Positions 5,179-11,406 of a DNA stretch of 11,406 bases are shown here, piece after piece; the stretch's first letter is position 1; every line of letters begins with the position of its first letter. This stretch comes from Smithella sp. Its GTDB lineage: Bacteria; Desulfobacterota; Syntrophia; Syntrophales; Smithellaceae. The DNA lies in NCBI GenBank assembly GCA_012797505.1, contig JAAZOZ010000060.1, forward strand, positions 1 through 11,406, read 5' to 3'. The translations under genes were made by a program, and so were the position numbers. Under the pieces are notes generated by a model. It was not told the DNA's origin and ran no database searches. It was given only the letters and a program-made list of their open reading frames with translations.

Positions 5179-6446
5179 CACAGTTGGAAAAAGCCCGTCA
5201 GGGCGTGATTACCGGGGAGATGACGCTCAGCGCGGTTCAGGAAGGCGTTTCGCCGGAGTACATTCGTCAGGGGATCGCTGACGGAACCATCGTGATTTGC
5301 CGCAACGTGAACCACACGGCCATTCGGCCGCTGGCGATCGGCCTTGGGCTGCGCACCAAGGTCAACGCCAATATCGGAACGTCCAAAGACCATAATGATT
5401 TGAATCTGGAGCTGGAGAAGTTATCCGTGGCGATTGCGGCAGGGGCGGATGCCGTGATGGATCTGTCCACGGGCGGCCATTTGGCGGACATTCGCAAAGC
5501 CGTTATGGAAAAATCCACGGTCGCCATCGGCACGGTGCCGATTTATCAGGCGGCGGTAAAGATGCTCGAAGAAAAGAAAGCGATTTCCGATATGACGTCG
5601 GATGACCTGTTTGCGGTGATCGAGGAAAACGGCCGGGACGGCGTCGATTTTATCACCGTGCATTGCGGAGTGACCCGCCAAAGCGTGGCCGCCGTGGAGG
5701 CGCAGGGCAGGGTGCTGGGCATTGTCAGCCGGGGCGGTTCGATGACGGCCAACTGGATGCGCTGCAACGGCCGGGAAAACCCTCTGTACGAGGAATATGA
5801 CCGGCTTCTGGACGTCGCGCGCCGCTATGACATGGTGCTGAGCCTGGGAGACGGCCTGCGGCCCGGGGCCATTGCCGACGCGACCGATCAGGGACAGGTT
5901 GCCGAGTTGATCCTCCTGGGGCAATTGGCGACCCGCGCCCGGGCCGCGGGCGTGCAGGTCATGATTGAAGGCCCCGGACACGTTCCGATTGCCGACGTGG
6001 AAGCGAACATCAAACTGCAGAAGAAAATCTGTCAGGGGGCTCCGTTTTATGTTCTGGGGCCGCTGCCGACGGACATTGCGCCCGGCTACGATCATATCAC
6101 GTCCGCGATCGGCGGCGCGATTGCCGGCGCCGCCGGCGCCGACTTTCTGTGCTATGTGACGCCGGCCGAACATTTGCGGCTGCCTTCGCTTTCCGACGTC
6201 CGCGACGGCGTGATGGCCGCGCGGATCGCGGCGCATATTGCCGATATTGCCAAAGGCGTTCCGGGTGCTTTTGAGCGGGACCGGAAAATGTCCGAGTGTC
6301 GCAGGAACTTTGACTGGCAGGGGCAGGTGGATGTGTCCATCGATCCGGAAAAAACATCCGCGCTCCTGGAAAAGAGCAAAAGCGCGGAGGAGGAAGGCTG
6401 CACCATGTGCGGTGAATTCTGCGCGATCAAACTGGGAAAGAAATAG
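5175..6446 (+). CDS. thiC: Phosphomethylpyrimidine (HMP-P) synthase ThiC, short anaerobe-type form
   Basis: Radical-SAM enzyme that rearranges 5-aminoimidazole ribotide into HMP-P. The 423-residue product is the short form without the extra N-terminal domain of enteric and plant ThiC. Motifs include NVNHTAIRPLAIG, VNANIGTSKD, AGADAVMDLSTGG, TVPIYQA, FITVHCGVT, SRGGSM, LSLGDGLRPG, MIEGPGHVPI, LGPLPTDIAPGYDHITSAIG and LCYVTPAEHL. The C-terminal cluster motif is C409-x2-C412-x3-C416, one residue shorter than the textbook CX2CX4C. ATG 5175 overlaps the thiD stop, and AAGGAGA-type sequence about 5158-5165 precedes it. The frame is open upstream to 4962, but that part lies inside thiD and is not family sequence. 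A BzaF-like (5-hydroxybenzimidazole) role is the main alternative, but the riboswitch and thiN-thiD context favour thiamine. Confidence 0.95.
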   Translation: MTQLEKARQGVITGEMTLSAVQEGVSPEYIRQGIADGTIVICRNVNHTAIRPLAIGLGLRTKVNANIGTSKDHNDLNLELEKLSVAIAAGADAVMDLSTGGHLADIRKAVMEKSTVAIGTVPIYQAAVKMLEEKKAISDMTSDDLFAVIEENGRDGVDFITVHCGVTRQSVAAVEAQGRVLGIVSRGGSMTANWMRCNGRENPLYEEYDRLLDVARRYDMVLSLGDGLRPGAIADATDQGQVAELILLGQLATRARAAGVQVMIEGPGHVPIADVEANIKLQKKICQGAPFYVLGPLPTDIAPGYDHITSAIGGAIAGAAGADFLCYVTPAEHLRLPSLSDVRDGVMAARIAAHIADIAKGVPGAFERDRKMSECRRNFDWQGQVDVSIDPEKTSALLEKSKSAEEEGCTMCGEFCAIKLGKK

Positions 6447-6471
6447 ACCAAGTCATCACGAGGAAGCAAGA

Positions 6472-7821
6472 TTGATCCGGACGGCGGACGATCATTCCAT
6501 CGAAAAGCATCGCGGCGCGAAGCGGGTTGTCGAAGGTCTGCGGCGGGCGGGTTTTGAAGCCTATTTTGTCGGAGGCTGCGTTCGGGATTATGTTCGCGGC
6601 GTGTCTCCCGGCGACTACGACATCGCCACATCCGCCCTGCCGGATCAGGTCATCCGTCTTTTTGAACGCACCGTTGCCGTGGGCGCCAAATTCGGCGTGG
6701 TGGTGGTCCGCGAGGGCGGTTTTTCCTACGAAGTGGCGACTTTTCGCAGCGACGAGGGGTACGAAGACGGACGCCGCCCCACGCAGGTGCGCTTTTCATC
6801 GGCCCGGGAAGACGTCCTGCGGCGGGATTTTACGATCAACGGCCTGTTGATGGATCCTGAGACGAACGCCATCATCGATTACGTAGGCGGCCGCGCCGAT
6901 ATCGGAAAGAAAATGATCCGCACCATCGGCGATCCAGGGGTTCGTTTCAATGAAGACCATTTAAGAATGCTGCGGGCAATCCGCTTTGCCGCTAATCTGG
7001 ATTTTCATCTCGATGACGGCGTCCGGGACGCAATTGCGCGCCATGCGGTGAAAATCCGGGAAATCAGCGCCGAGCGCGTACAGGAGGAATTGAATAAAAT
7101 CCTCACAAGGAGCGGAGCGCGCAGGGGGTTGGAATGGATGGCCGAGACGGGCCTGCTGAAGCAAGTTCTGCCGGAAGTGGACCGGATGCGGGGGGTCGCG
7201 CAGCCGCCCCGTTTTCATCCGGAAGGCGATGTCTGGCGACATACACTGATCATGATGGAGATGCTGTCGGGAGAAGGCAAACCCGAAGCGGATGCGGCAC
7301 TGGCCTGGGGAGCGCTTTTGCACGACGTCGGCAAGCCCGTCACAAGGACGGAAGACGAAAACGGCGTGCATTTTTACGGGCACGTGAAGCGGGGAGAATC
7401 CATTGCTGACGATGTGATGCGTCGGCTGCGGTTCTCACGAACTCTCCGGGAAAAGGTTCTGGACCTGATTGGCCGGCACATGGCTTTTATGAACGTGCAG
7501 AAAATGCGGCCCGCCCGCTTGAAGCGATTTTTGCGGATGCCGAATTTTCATCTGCATCTGCAGTTGCACCGGCTGGATTGTCTGGCCAGCCACGGGATGC
7601 TGGACCATTATGAGTTCTGTCGGGAGCAGCTGCAAAAGGCGGAGCCGGAAGAGCTGCATCCGCCGCGTTTGCTGACGGGAGATGATCTTCTGGCGATGGG
7701 GTACGCTCCGGGAAAACGGATGGGCGAAATGCTGCGGGCGCTGGAGGAAGAGCAGCTGGAAAACAGAATTCATGACAGGGAAGAAGCGATGGCGTTTGTG
7801 CAAAACCGCTGGAAAGTGTAA
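6472..7821 (+). CDS. cca: CCA tRNA nucleotidyltransferase / poly(A) polymerase family with HD domain
   Basis: Class II nucleotidyltransferase that adds or repairs the tRNA 3' CCA, 449 residues from a TTG start. Order: the head domain has YFVGGCVRD (residues 31-39) and catalytic Asp48/Asp50 in PGDYDIAT, then RRDFTINGL (117-125). Next come the tRNA-binding neck (VRFNEDHLRMLRAIRFAA, about 155-175) and an HD phosphohydrolase domain (His257 in WRHTL, His284-Asp285 in LLHDVGKP). TTG 6472 has AGGAAG at 6461-6466 with a 5-nt spacer and lies 25 nt after thiC. The first downstream ATG would remove the catalytic domain, and the open frame upstream is only thiC overlap. A pure poly(A) polymerase cannot be excluded by motif alone. 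The short gap suggests readthrough from the thiamine operon. Confidence 0.92.
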   Translation: MIRTADDHSIEKHRGAKRVVEGLRRAGFEAYFVGGCVRDYVRGVSPGDYDIATSALPDQVIRLFERTVAVGAKFGVVVVREGGFSYEVATFRSDEGYEDGRRPTQVRFSSAREDVLRRDFTINGLLMDPETNAIIDYVGGRADIGKKMIRTIGDPGVRFNEDHLRMLRAIRFAANLDFHLDDGVRDAIARHAVKIREISAERVQEELNKILTRSGARRGLEWMAETGLLKQVLPEVDRMRGVAQPPRFHPEGDVWRHTLIMMEMLSGEGKPEADAALAWGALLHDVGKPVTRTEDENGVHFYGHVKRGESIADDVMRRLRFSRTLREKVLDLIGRHMAFMNVQKMRPARLKRFLRMPNFHLHLQLHRLDCLASHGMLDHYEFCREQLQKAEPEELHPPRLLTGDDLLAMGYAPGKRMGEMLRALEEEQLENRIHDREEAMAFVQNRWKV

Positions 7822-7847
7822 CACGGCGTCGCGTGGAATAAGGGAAG

Positions 7848-8612
7848 ATGAAAAAAATCTGCTTCAGACTGGCGGTTCTACTGCTGATGGGGTTGCTGAT
7901 GCAGGCCTGTGCGGGCCGCGAAGCAAAAGTGTATCCCGCCGCGCCCAAGCCGCAAAAAAAACGGCTGGCGGCGATGGGGCACACGATTCAGGCGGGCGCT
8001 TTCGCCCGGGTGGAAAATGCCGTGCGTCTGACGGAGAAGCTCAAAGGTCAGGGACTGCCCGCTACTTACTTCAGGGCGGCCGACGGATTGTTCAAGGTGA
8101 GGTTCGGAAACTTTACGACGAAGGAGTCGGCGCTGCTCCGCGCGCAGTCGCTCAGGCAGGCGGGCGTGATTGAAGAATACTATATCGTATTGCCGGAAGA
8201 TTCCGCGGCGGCCAAACGCAGCCAATACGGAACGGATTATTTGCGGGAGTCGCTGGTGAAAACCGCTCACGATTTTATCGGCGTGCCGTATCTGTGGGGC
8301 GGCATTTCCGCCGACAGCGGCTTTGACTGCAGCGGACTGACCATGACGGTCTATCAGCTCAACGGTCTGGATCTGCCGCGGCATTCACGAACGCAGTATG
8401 ACGCGGGAGATTCGATTGCGCGGGAGGATCTGCAGAAAGGCGATCTGGTATTTTTCGACACGCGCGGACGCGGAAAAGTTTCGCATGTGGGCATTTACAT
8501 CGGCGCCGGCAGGTTTATTCATGCGCCGTCCAGCGGAAAAAAAATCCGCATCGACGCGCTCTCCTCCGATTACTATGCCCGGCGCTTCGTCGGAGCGAAA
8601 ACATATCTCTGA
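7848..8612 (+). CDS. Lipoprotein with SPOR and NlpC/P60 peptidoglycan hydrolase domains
   Basis: A 254-residue exported protein. Residues 1-21 look like a lipoprotein signal: KK, a hydrophobic LAVLLLMGLL core and MQAC with the lipidated Cys21. A short Pro/Lys linker leads to a SPOR-type domain at about 45-115 (IQAGAFARVENAVRLTEKL, LFKVRFGNF), which in this family binds denuded septal glycan. The C-terminal NlpC/P60 domain at about 130-254 is a cysteine endopeptidase that cuts peptide stems. Its triad is Cys161 (FDCSG), His213 (SHVGIY) and His225 (FIHAP), with YLWGG before it. It probably acts in the periplasm during cell-wall remodelling or division. The AAGGGA at 7840-7845 lies only 2 nt from the ATG, which is tight. 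It is 26 nt after cca, likely the same transcript. The N-terminal SPOR with C-terminal NlpC order is uncommon but not unique. Confidence 0.92.
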   Translation: MKKICFRLAVLLLMGLLMQACAGREAKVYPAAPKPQKKRLAAMGHTIQAGAFARVENAVRLTEKLKGQGLPATYFRAADGLFKVRFGNFTTKESALLRAQSLRQAGVIEEYYIVLPEDSAAAKRSQYGTDYLRESLVKTAHDFIGVPYLWGGISADSGFDCSGLTMTVYQLNGLDLPRHSRTQYDAGDSIAREDLQKGDLVFFDTRGRGKVSHVGIYIGAGRFIHAPSSGKKIRIDALSSDYYARRFVGAKTYL

Positions 8613-8769
8613 TCCGAAGAGCCTGAAAGCCTCTTCATTAAAGGGTTTCACGGCTTCCTCCCGTTGCGTATTTTACCGCGGCGCTCTTGCCAGAATTATT
8701 TTCACAGTCTTTTCATCCGAAAAATCTTTTTTAAAAAATAAAAAAAGTAAAGATTTATTATAGTTTTTG

Positions 8770-8798
8770 TTGACCGAAAGAAAAAAATAAAGTAATAT
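8770..8798 (+). promoter_or_regulatory. Strong sigma70-type promoter with AT-rich upstream region
   Basis: TTGACC (8770-8775) and TAATAT (8793-8798) are separated by exactly 17 nt. About 50 nt upstream (8720-8768) is extremely A/T-rich with A and T tracts, like an UP element, and includes AAATCTTT (8722-8729) inverted as AAAGATTT (8749-8756). Transcription should start near 8805 and give a leader of about 60 nt before the gene at 8868. The rest of 8613-8769 holds only a weak GAAGAG/CTCTTC hairpin (8616-8636) after the NlpC gene. Confidence 0.75.
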
Positions 8799-8867
8799 TA
8801 AGCCACATTTGTAAGGTGACGGATTCTGCAAGGAAGAAGTAAACTCAATTAAAGGAGGCTAAACCCA

Positions 8868-9038
8868 ATGGCAGCAACAGCAAAGAAAGTCGTGAAGAAG
8901 GCCGCAGCAAAGAAACCGGCAGCGAAAAAGAAAGTCGTGAAGAAGGCCGCAGCAAAGAAACCGGCGGCGAAGAAAAAAGTTGCGGCAAAGAAGCCTGCGG
9001 CGAAAAAGAAAGTCGTGAAGAAAGCAGCCAAGAAGTAA
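8868..9038 (+). CDS. Lys/Ala-rich histone-H1-like DNA-binding protein, 56 residues
   Basis: ATG 8868 has an excellent ribosome site (AAAGGAGG, 8851-8858, spacer 9 nt); the frame ends at TAA 9036-9038. The product contains 25 Lys, 19 Ala, 7 Val, 3 Pro, one Thr and the start Met: no acidic or aromatic residue. It is built from near-identical AAAKKPAAKKKVVKK units, the same composition as the tails of eukaryotic histone H1, Bordetella BpH1/BpH2 and chlamydial Hc2. It very probably binds DNA or RNA through charge and compacts the nucleoid or coats polyanions; this is inferred from composition. The coding DNA is itself a tandem repeat (a 45-bp unit from 8904, then a variant copy), so length is likely to vary between strains. 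It has its own strong promoter and downstream hairpin, which suggests a highly expressed single gene. Confidence 0.88.
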   Translation: MAATAKKVVKKAAAKKPAAKKKVVKKAAAKKPAAKKKVAAKKPAAKKKVVKKAAKK

Positions 9039-9056
9039 TACTGATCGGCCATCCAC

Positions 9057-9097
9057 ATTTAAAGAGCAGGAGGACGCAAGTTCCCTGCTCTTTAAAT
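9057..9097. terminator. Long perfect hairpin after the histone-like gene, probable terminator
   Basis: ATTTAAAGAGCAGG (9057-9070) pairs perfectly with CCTGCTCTTTAAAT (9084-9097), a 14-bp stem with a 13-nt loop, 18 nt after the stop codon. There is no long T-run, but the base of the stem is A/T (CTTTAAATATTT), which may serve on both strands. It would also protect the 3' end of the mRNA. Confidence 0.6.
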
Positions 9098-9232
9098 ATT
9101 TACTCCGTTCCATTCTTTTCTGATGACCTTCTGCGTTCAGAGGGGATTCATCATCCGAGAATTCATTTTCAGCATTGACAGCGGCAGCATCGGTCCGGGG
9201 GCGTTTGTGATGAACGGATCACGAGCTGGCTA

Positions 9233-9261
9233 TTGACAGAAACCGCAAAGCGACATATATC
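9233..9261 (+). promoter_or_regulatory. Probable sigma70-type promoter for smsC-smsB
   Basis: A perfect TTGACA (9233-9238) is followed after 17 nt by TATATC (9256-9261), a four-of-six match to the -10 box. This places the start near 9268, about 30 nt before the smsC ATG. The rest of 9098-9297 has no gene I can support, and no IscR-like site is recognisable. Confidence 0.5.
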
Positions 9262-9297
9262 GGAGCCGGAAAAATTACAGGAGAAAAGGCAGATTCC

Positions 9298-10053
9298 ATG
9301 TTGGAACTAAACAAAGTGTATTTCACCGTATCCGACAGTGAGGGAAGCGGCGGTGTGCGCAACATTATTGACGGGATTGACTTCACGTTTGACGACGGGA
9401 AATTTTATGTGATCACCGGGCCCAATGGCAGCGGCAAGACCACATTGGCAAAGTTAATCATGGGCATCAACCCGCTGTCCAGCGGCGACATTCTTTTCAA
9501 TGGACGAAATATTTCCACCCTGTCGATCACGGAGAGGGCCAAAGCCGGCATCGCGTACAGCTTTCAACAGCCCGCCCGCTTTAAAGGCATTACGTTTCGT
9601 GATTTGCTGACGGTGGCCACCGGCATTGAAGATGAAAGCAAGCTGCTGGAGATTCTCGGCCGGGTGGGCATTTGCCCCCTGTCCTTTCTGGATAAGGAAG
9701 TGGATGCCAGGCTGTCCGGCGGTGAAATCAAAAAAATTGAGCTGGCGACGACCATTGCCGCCAATCCCAAACTGGCGATTTACGATGAGCCGGACACGGG
9801 AATCGATTTATGGACGATCGGCCCGATGGTGAGTCTCCTGAAAAAGGAGCTGGCTGAAAATTGCACCACCACCATCGTGGTCAGCCATAATAAAGCCTTT
9901 TTAGAGGCGGCGGACGTGGTGATGATCATTCATTCAGGCAAGATCGTTTATAACGGAAGCCTGGAAGGCGCCATGCCGCTTCTGGATGATTTGAGCGTCT
10001 GTACGTATCGGGACAGCTGTGAAGGAGATCGTGATGCTGGATGCTATCGATAA
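9298..10053 (+). CDS. smsC: SufC-like Fe-S assembly ATPase of the minimal SMS system
   Basis: A 251-residue cytoplasmic ABC ATPase. Motifs in order: Walker A GPNGSGKTT (residues 41-49), Q-loop FQQPARF (89-95), signature LSGGEIKKIE (139-148), Walker B LAIYDEPDTGID (about 159-170) and the switch His197 in VVSHNK. SufC-type details are the FQQPARFKGI segment and EPDTGID in place of the transporter's EPTSGLD. Its partner is encoded directly downstream with a 20-nt overlap and is SufB-like, not a membrane permease, so this is Fe-S cluster assembly and not transport. The C-terminal tail (CTYRDSCEGDRDAGCYR) has three Cys within 15 residues. AGG-rich sequence at 9279-9289 gives the ribosome site. Databases often name this family SufC or generic ABC ATP-binding protein. 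Confidence 0.9.
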   Translation: MLELNKVYFTVSDSEGSGGVRNIIDGIDFTFDDGKFYVITGPNGSGKTTLAKLIMGINPLSSGDILFNGRNISTLSITERAKAGIAYSFQQPARFKGITFRDLLTVATGIEDESKLLEILGRVGICPLSFLDKEVDARLSGGEIKKIELATTIAANPKLAIYDEPDTGIDLWTIGPMVSLLKKELAENCTTTIVVSHNKAFLEAADVVMIIHSGKIVYNGSLEGAMPLLDDLSVCTYRDSCEGDRDAGCYR

Positions 10054-10954
10054 AACCTTATTGAAAACCGTCGCCGAACTGGAGGAATTGCCGAAAGGCG
10101 CCTACAATATACGAAAAAACGGCAAGCTGTTAAGCCGTCATGTATCGGCCAACATCAATATTGAAACCAATGCCGATGAAACCGGCATTATCGTCAAAAT
10201 CAAACCGGGAACGAAAAATGAATCGGTTCATATTCCCGTCATTTTAAGCCAGGCTGGTCTGTATGACGTGGTTTATAATGCCTTCATTGTCGGCGACGAC
10301 GCCGAGGTCACGATTATTGCCGGCTGCGGGATTCACTGCGGCTCGTCCGAACCGGAGGGACACGCGGGGATTCACGAGTTCAAGGTCGGGAAAAATGCGA
10401 AGGTGACGTATGTCGAAAAACATTACGCGTCCGGAGAAGGCGCGGGCCGCCGGACGCTGAACCCAACCACCAGAGTGTTTCTGGCCGAAGGCGCGCACGC
10501 GCAAATGGAATTGACGCAGATCGGCGGTGTGGATGAAGCCAACCGCATCAATGAAGCGGTTCTGGGGCCGGACAGCCTCCTGCTGATCACCGAGAGAGTT
10601 CTGACCGACGGCGAACAAACGGCTGTATCCACCAATAATATCGTTTTGAAAGGCGCGGGGAGCCGGGCCAATATGATTTCACGCTCGGTGATGAAGGGCA
10701 ATTCCAAGCAGATATTTTACGCGACCATCGATGCGCAAAACAAATGCTACGGCCACATTGAGTGCGACGCGATCATCATGGACAACGGCACCAATGAGAC
10801 CATGCCGTCGCTGAAGGCCGGCCATCCCGACGCGGAATTGACCCATGAAGCTTCGATCGGCAAGATTGCGAATGATCAGCTGACCAAACTGATGAGCCTG
10901 GGATTGACCTATGACCAGGCCGTGAACCGGATCATTCAGGGCTTCCTGAAATAG
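10034..10954 (+). CDS. smsB: SufB/SufD-like Fe-S scaffold of the minimal SMS system
   Basis: A 306-residue beta-helix scaffold protein, about two thirds the length of SufB. Together with SmsC it is expected to build Fe-S clusters in anaerobes that lack full SUF. Residues matching known SufB catalytic positions are Cys244 in GHIECDAIIMD (compare Cys405 of E. coli SufB) and Glu272 in LTHEASIGKI (compare Glu434). The C-terminal QLTKLMSLGLTYDQAVNRIIQGF is typical of SufB/SufD. Two more Cys lie in GCGIHCGSSEP. I chose ATG 10034 because AAGGAG (10022-10027) sits 6 nt before it; GTG 10031 or 10019 are alternatives but fit the ribosome site less well. It overlaps the end of smsC by 20 nt. No cysteine desulfurase or SufU-like protein is next to it. 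Confidence 0.88.
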   Translation: MLDAIDKTLLKTVAELEELPKGAYNIRKNGKLLSRHVSANINIETNADETGIIVKIKPGTKNESVHIPVILSQAGLYDVVYNAFIVGDDAEVTIIAGCGIHCGSSEPEGHAGIHEFKVGKNAKVTYVEKHYASGEGAGRRTLNPTTRVFLAEGAHAQMELTQIGGVDEANRINEAVLGPDSLLLITERVLTDGEQTAVSTNNIVLKGAGSRANMISRSVMKGNSKQIFYATIDAQNKCYGHIECDAIIMDNGTNETMPSLKAGHPDAELTHEASIGKIANDQLTKLMSLGLTYDQAVNRIIQGFLK

Positions 10955-10973
10955 CCTGCCTTAAAAAAACGTA

Positions 10974-11002
10974 TTGCCTGAATTTGCAGCATCTTCTATA
11001 AT
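10974..11002 (+). promoter_or_regulatory. sigma70-type promoter for the ferritin-like gene
   Basis: TTGCCT (10974-10979), a 17-nt spacer and a perfect TATAAT (10997-11002) give one of the best promoters in the window. It places the start near 11009 with a leader of about 30 nt. No clear PerR or Fur box was seen around it. Confidence 0.75.
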
Positions 11003-11038
11003 ACCGCGCAAATACGATCATCCGCCGAAGGGGGTTTT

Positions 11039-11406
11039 ATGGATAAAAGAATGAACGCACTGGCCTTTGCTTTGGAAAATGAAGAAAAGGAGCGTGAGTT
11101 TTATCTGGCCCAGGCACGGAAGACCAGGAACATGGCCGGGAAAAACATGTTCAAACAGATTGCCGATGAGGAAAAAGAACATTACGAAATGTTGAAAAAA
11201 CTCCATGCGAAATGGGTGGAGAAAAAGAAATGGCCGGCCACGATTCCCCTGAAAGTGCAGCCGTCCTCAGCCGGGAGTGTGTTGCAGGGCATGTCCGGGA
11301 AAAAGTCCGCCCGCATTACCGGCACGGAAGATGAACTCAAGGCGGTCCGCACGGCGATAGATTTCGAGGCGCGCGGGGTGGCCCTGTATTCCAAGCTGGC
11401 AAAACA
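11039..11406 (+). CDS. Ferritin-like / rubrerythrin-like diiron protein (5' part)
   Basis: ATG 11039 has a strong ribosome site (AAGGGGG, 11028-11034). The frame stays open to the end of the window, giving the first 122 residues. It resembles the bacterial ferritin-family proteins related to rubrerythrin, four-helix diiron proteins that detoxify peroxide or handle iron in anaerobes. The first helix has ALENEEKEREFYLAQA. The second has IADEEKEHYEMLKKL with an ExxH (Glu45, His48) typical of iron ligands. The third begins AIDFEARGVALYSKLAK. The fourth helix and any C-terminal rubredoxin domain lie outside the window, so full rubrerythrin cannot be told from a rubredoxin-less form. A Lys/Trp-rich linker (about 57-70) separates the helix pairs. 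Its own promoter separates it from smsCB, but the pairing with Fe-S assembly suggests a shared iron/oxidative-stress role. Confidence 0.85.
   Translation, partial: MDKRMNALAFALENEEKEREFYLAQARKTRNMAGKNMFKQIADEEKEHYEMLKKLHAKWVEKKKWPATIPLKVQPSSAGSVLQGMSGKKSARITGTEDELKAVRTAIDFEARGVALYSKLAK

Noticed and set aside
6122..6141. GCCGGCGCC repeats in thiC
   Set aside because: They code for the conserved AGAAGAD stretch of ThiC; ordinary codon use explains them.
5421..6236. 271-residue minus-strand ORF opposite thiC
   Set aside because: It is an antisense shadow: the + strand has a complete, motif-rich ThiC, and the minus translation is Arg/His/Gln-rich with no family features.
6238..6471. N-terminal extension of cca
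   Set aside because: It overlaps the end of thiC; TTG 6472 has a good ribosome site and gives the expected length.
8616..8636. GAAGAG/CTCTTC hairpin after the NlpC gene as a terminator
   Set aside because: Short 6-bp stem and no T-tract; mentioned only as a weak structure.
8849..9058. Phe/Ala-rich minus-strand ORF that could be taken for a membrane peptide
   Set aside because: It is the complement of the Lys-rich tandem repeat (AAG and AAA read as CTT and TTT); the + strand has the promoter and ribosome site.
9123..9236. 37-residue ORF in the gap before smsC
   Set aside because: No ribosome site and no recognisable features; it ends at the -35 box of the probable smsC promoter.
1..11406. 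CRISPR array, tRNA/rRNA genes, phage or transposase genes, defence system
   Set aside because: No regularly spaced repeats with unique spacers, no tRNA-like cloverleaf, and no transposase, nuclease-toxin or phage motifs were seen in any frame.

Overview
The window looks like a stretch of chromosome from a strictly anaerobic bacterium. A Desulfobacterota (former deltaproteobacterial) relative of Syntrophus/Smithella is my best guess. This is inference: it rests on the short anaerobe-type ThiC, a two-gene SMS-type Fe-S assembly system in place of full SUF, a ferritin-like/rubrerythrin-like protein, moderately GC-rich codons, and two kinds of intergenic palindromic repeat. All real genes lie on the + strand, tightly packed, and the long minus-strand ORFs are shadows.

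Layout. (1) 1-357: the 3' end of a DppC/OppC-type peptide ABC-transporter permease. (2) 481-1427: a 55-residue unrecognised protein and a TatD-family metal-dependent hydrolase, 2 nt apart. (3) 1468-3353: three queuosine/7-deazaguanine genes, queC, queE and queD. queC and queE are separated by a ~160-bp element with imperfect terminal inverted repeats; its left arm supplies the last codons of queC. (4) 3354-3678: a leader with a TPP riboswitch whose P3 arm is greatly enlarged by a REP-like palindromic insertion, followed by an intrinsic terminator. (5) 3679-6446: the thiamine operon thiN-thiD-thiC under that riboswitch. (6) 6472-8612: a CCA-adding enzyme/poly(A)-polymerase-type nucleotidyltransferase (TTG start) and a lipoprotein with SPOR and NlpC/P60 domains. 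(7) 8770-9097: a single-gene unit with a strong sigma70-type promoter, a 56-residue Lys/Ala-rich histone-H1-like protein and a long stable hairpin. (8) 9233-10954: smsC-smsB, a minimal SufC/SufB-like pair. (9) 10974-11406: a promoter with a perfect -10 box and the start of a ferritin-like/rubrerythrin-like gene that runs off the window.

How the parts work together. queD, queE and queC cover the steps from 7,8-dihydroneopterin triphosphate to preQ0. thiC makes HMP-P, thiD phosphorylates it to HMP-PP, and thiN converts thiamine to TPP, the ligand of the upstream riboswitch. thiE is not in the window. SmsCB should build the Fe-S clusters needed by enzymes such as QueE and ThiC. I see no tRNA, rRNA, CRISPR array, transposase or phage gene. 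No wholly new multi-gene system is evident. The most unusual structures are the riboswitch with a repeat inserted in it, the inverted-repeat element fused to the end of queC, and the low-complexity DNA-binding protein with its own promoter.
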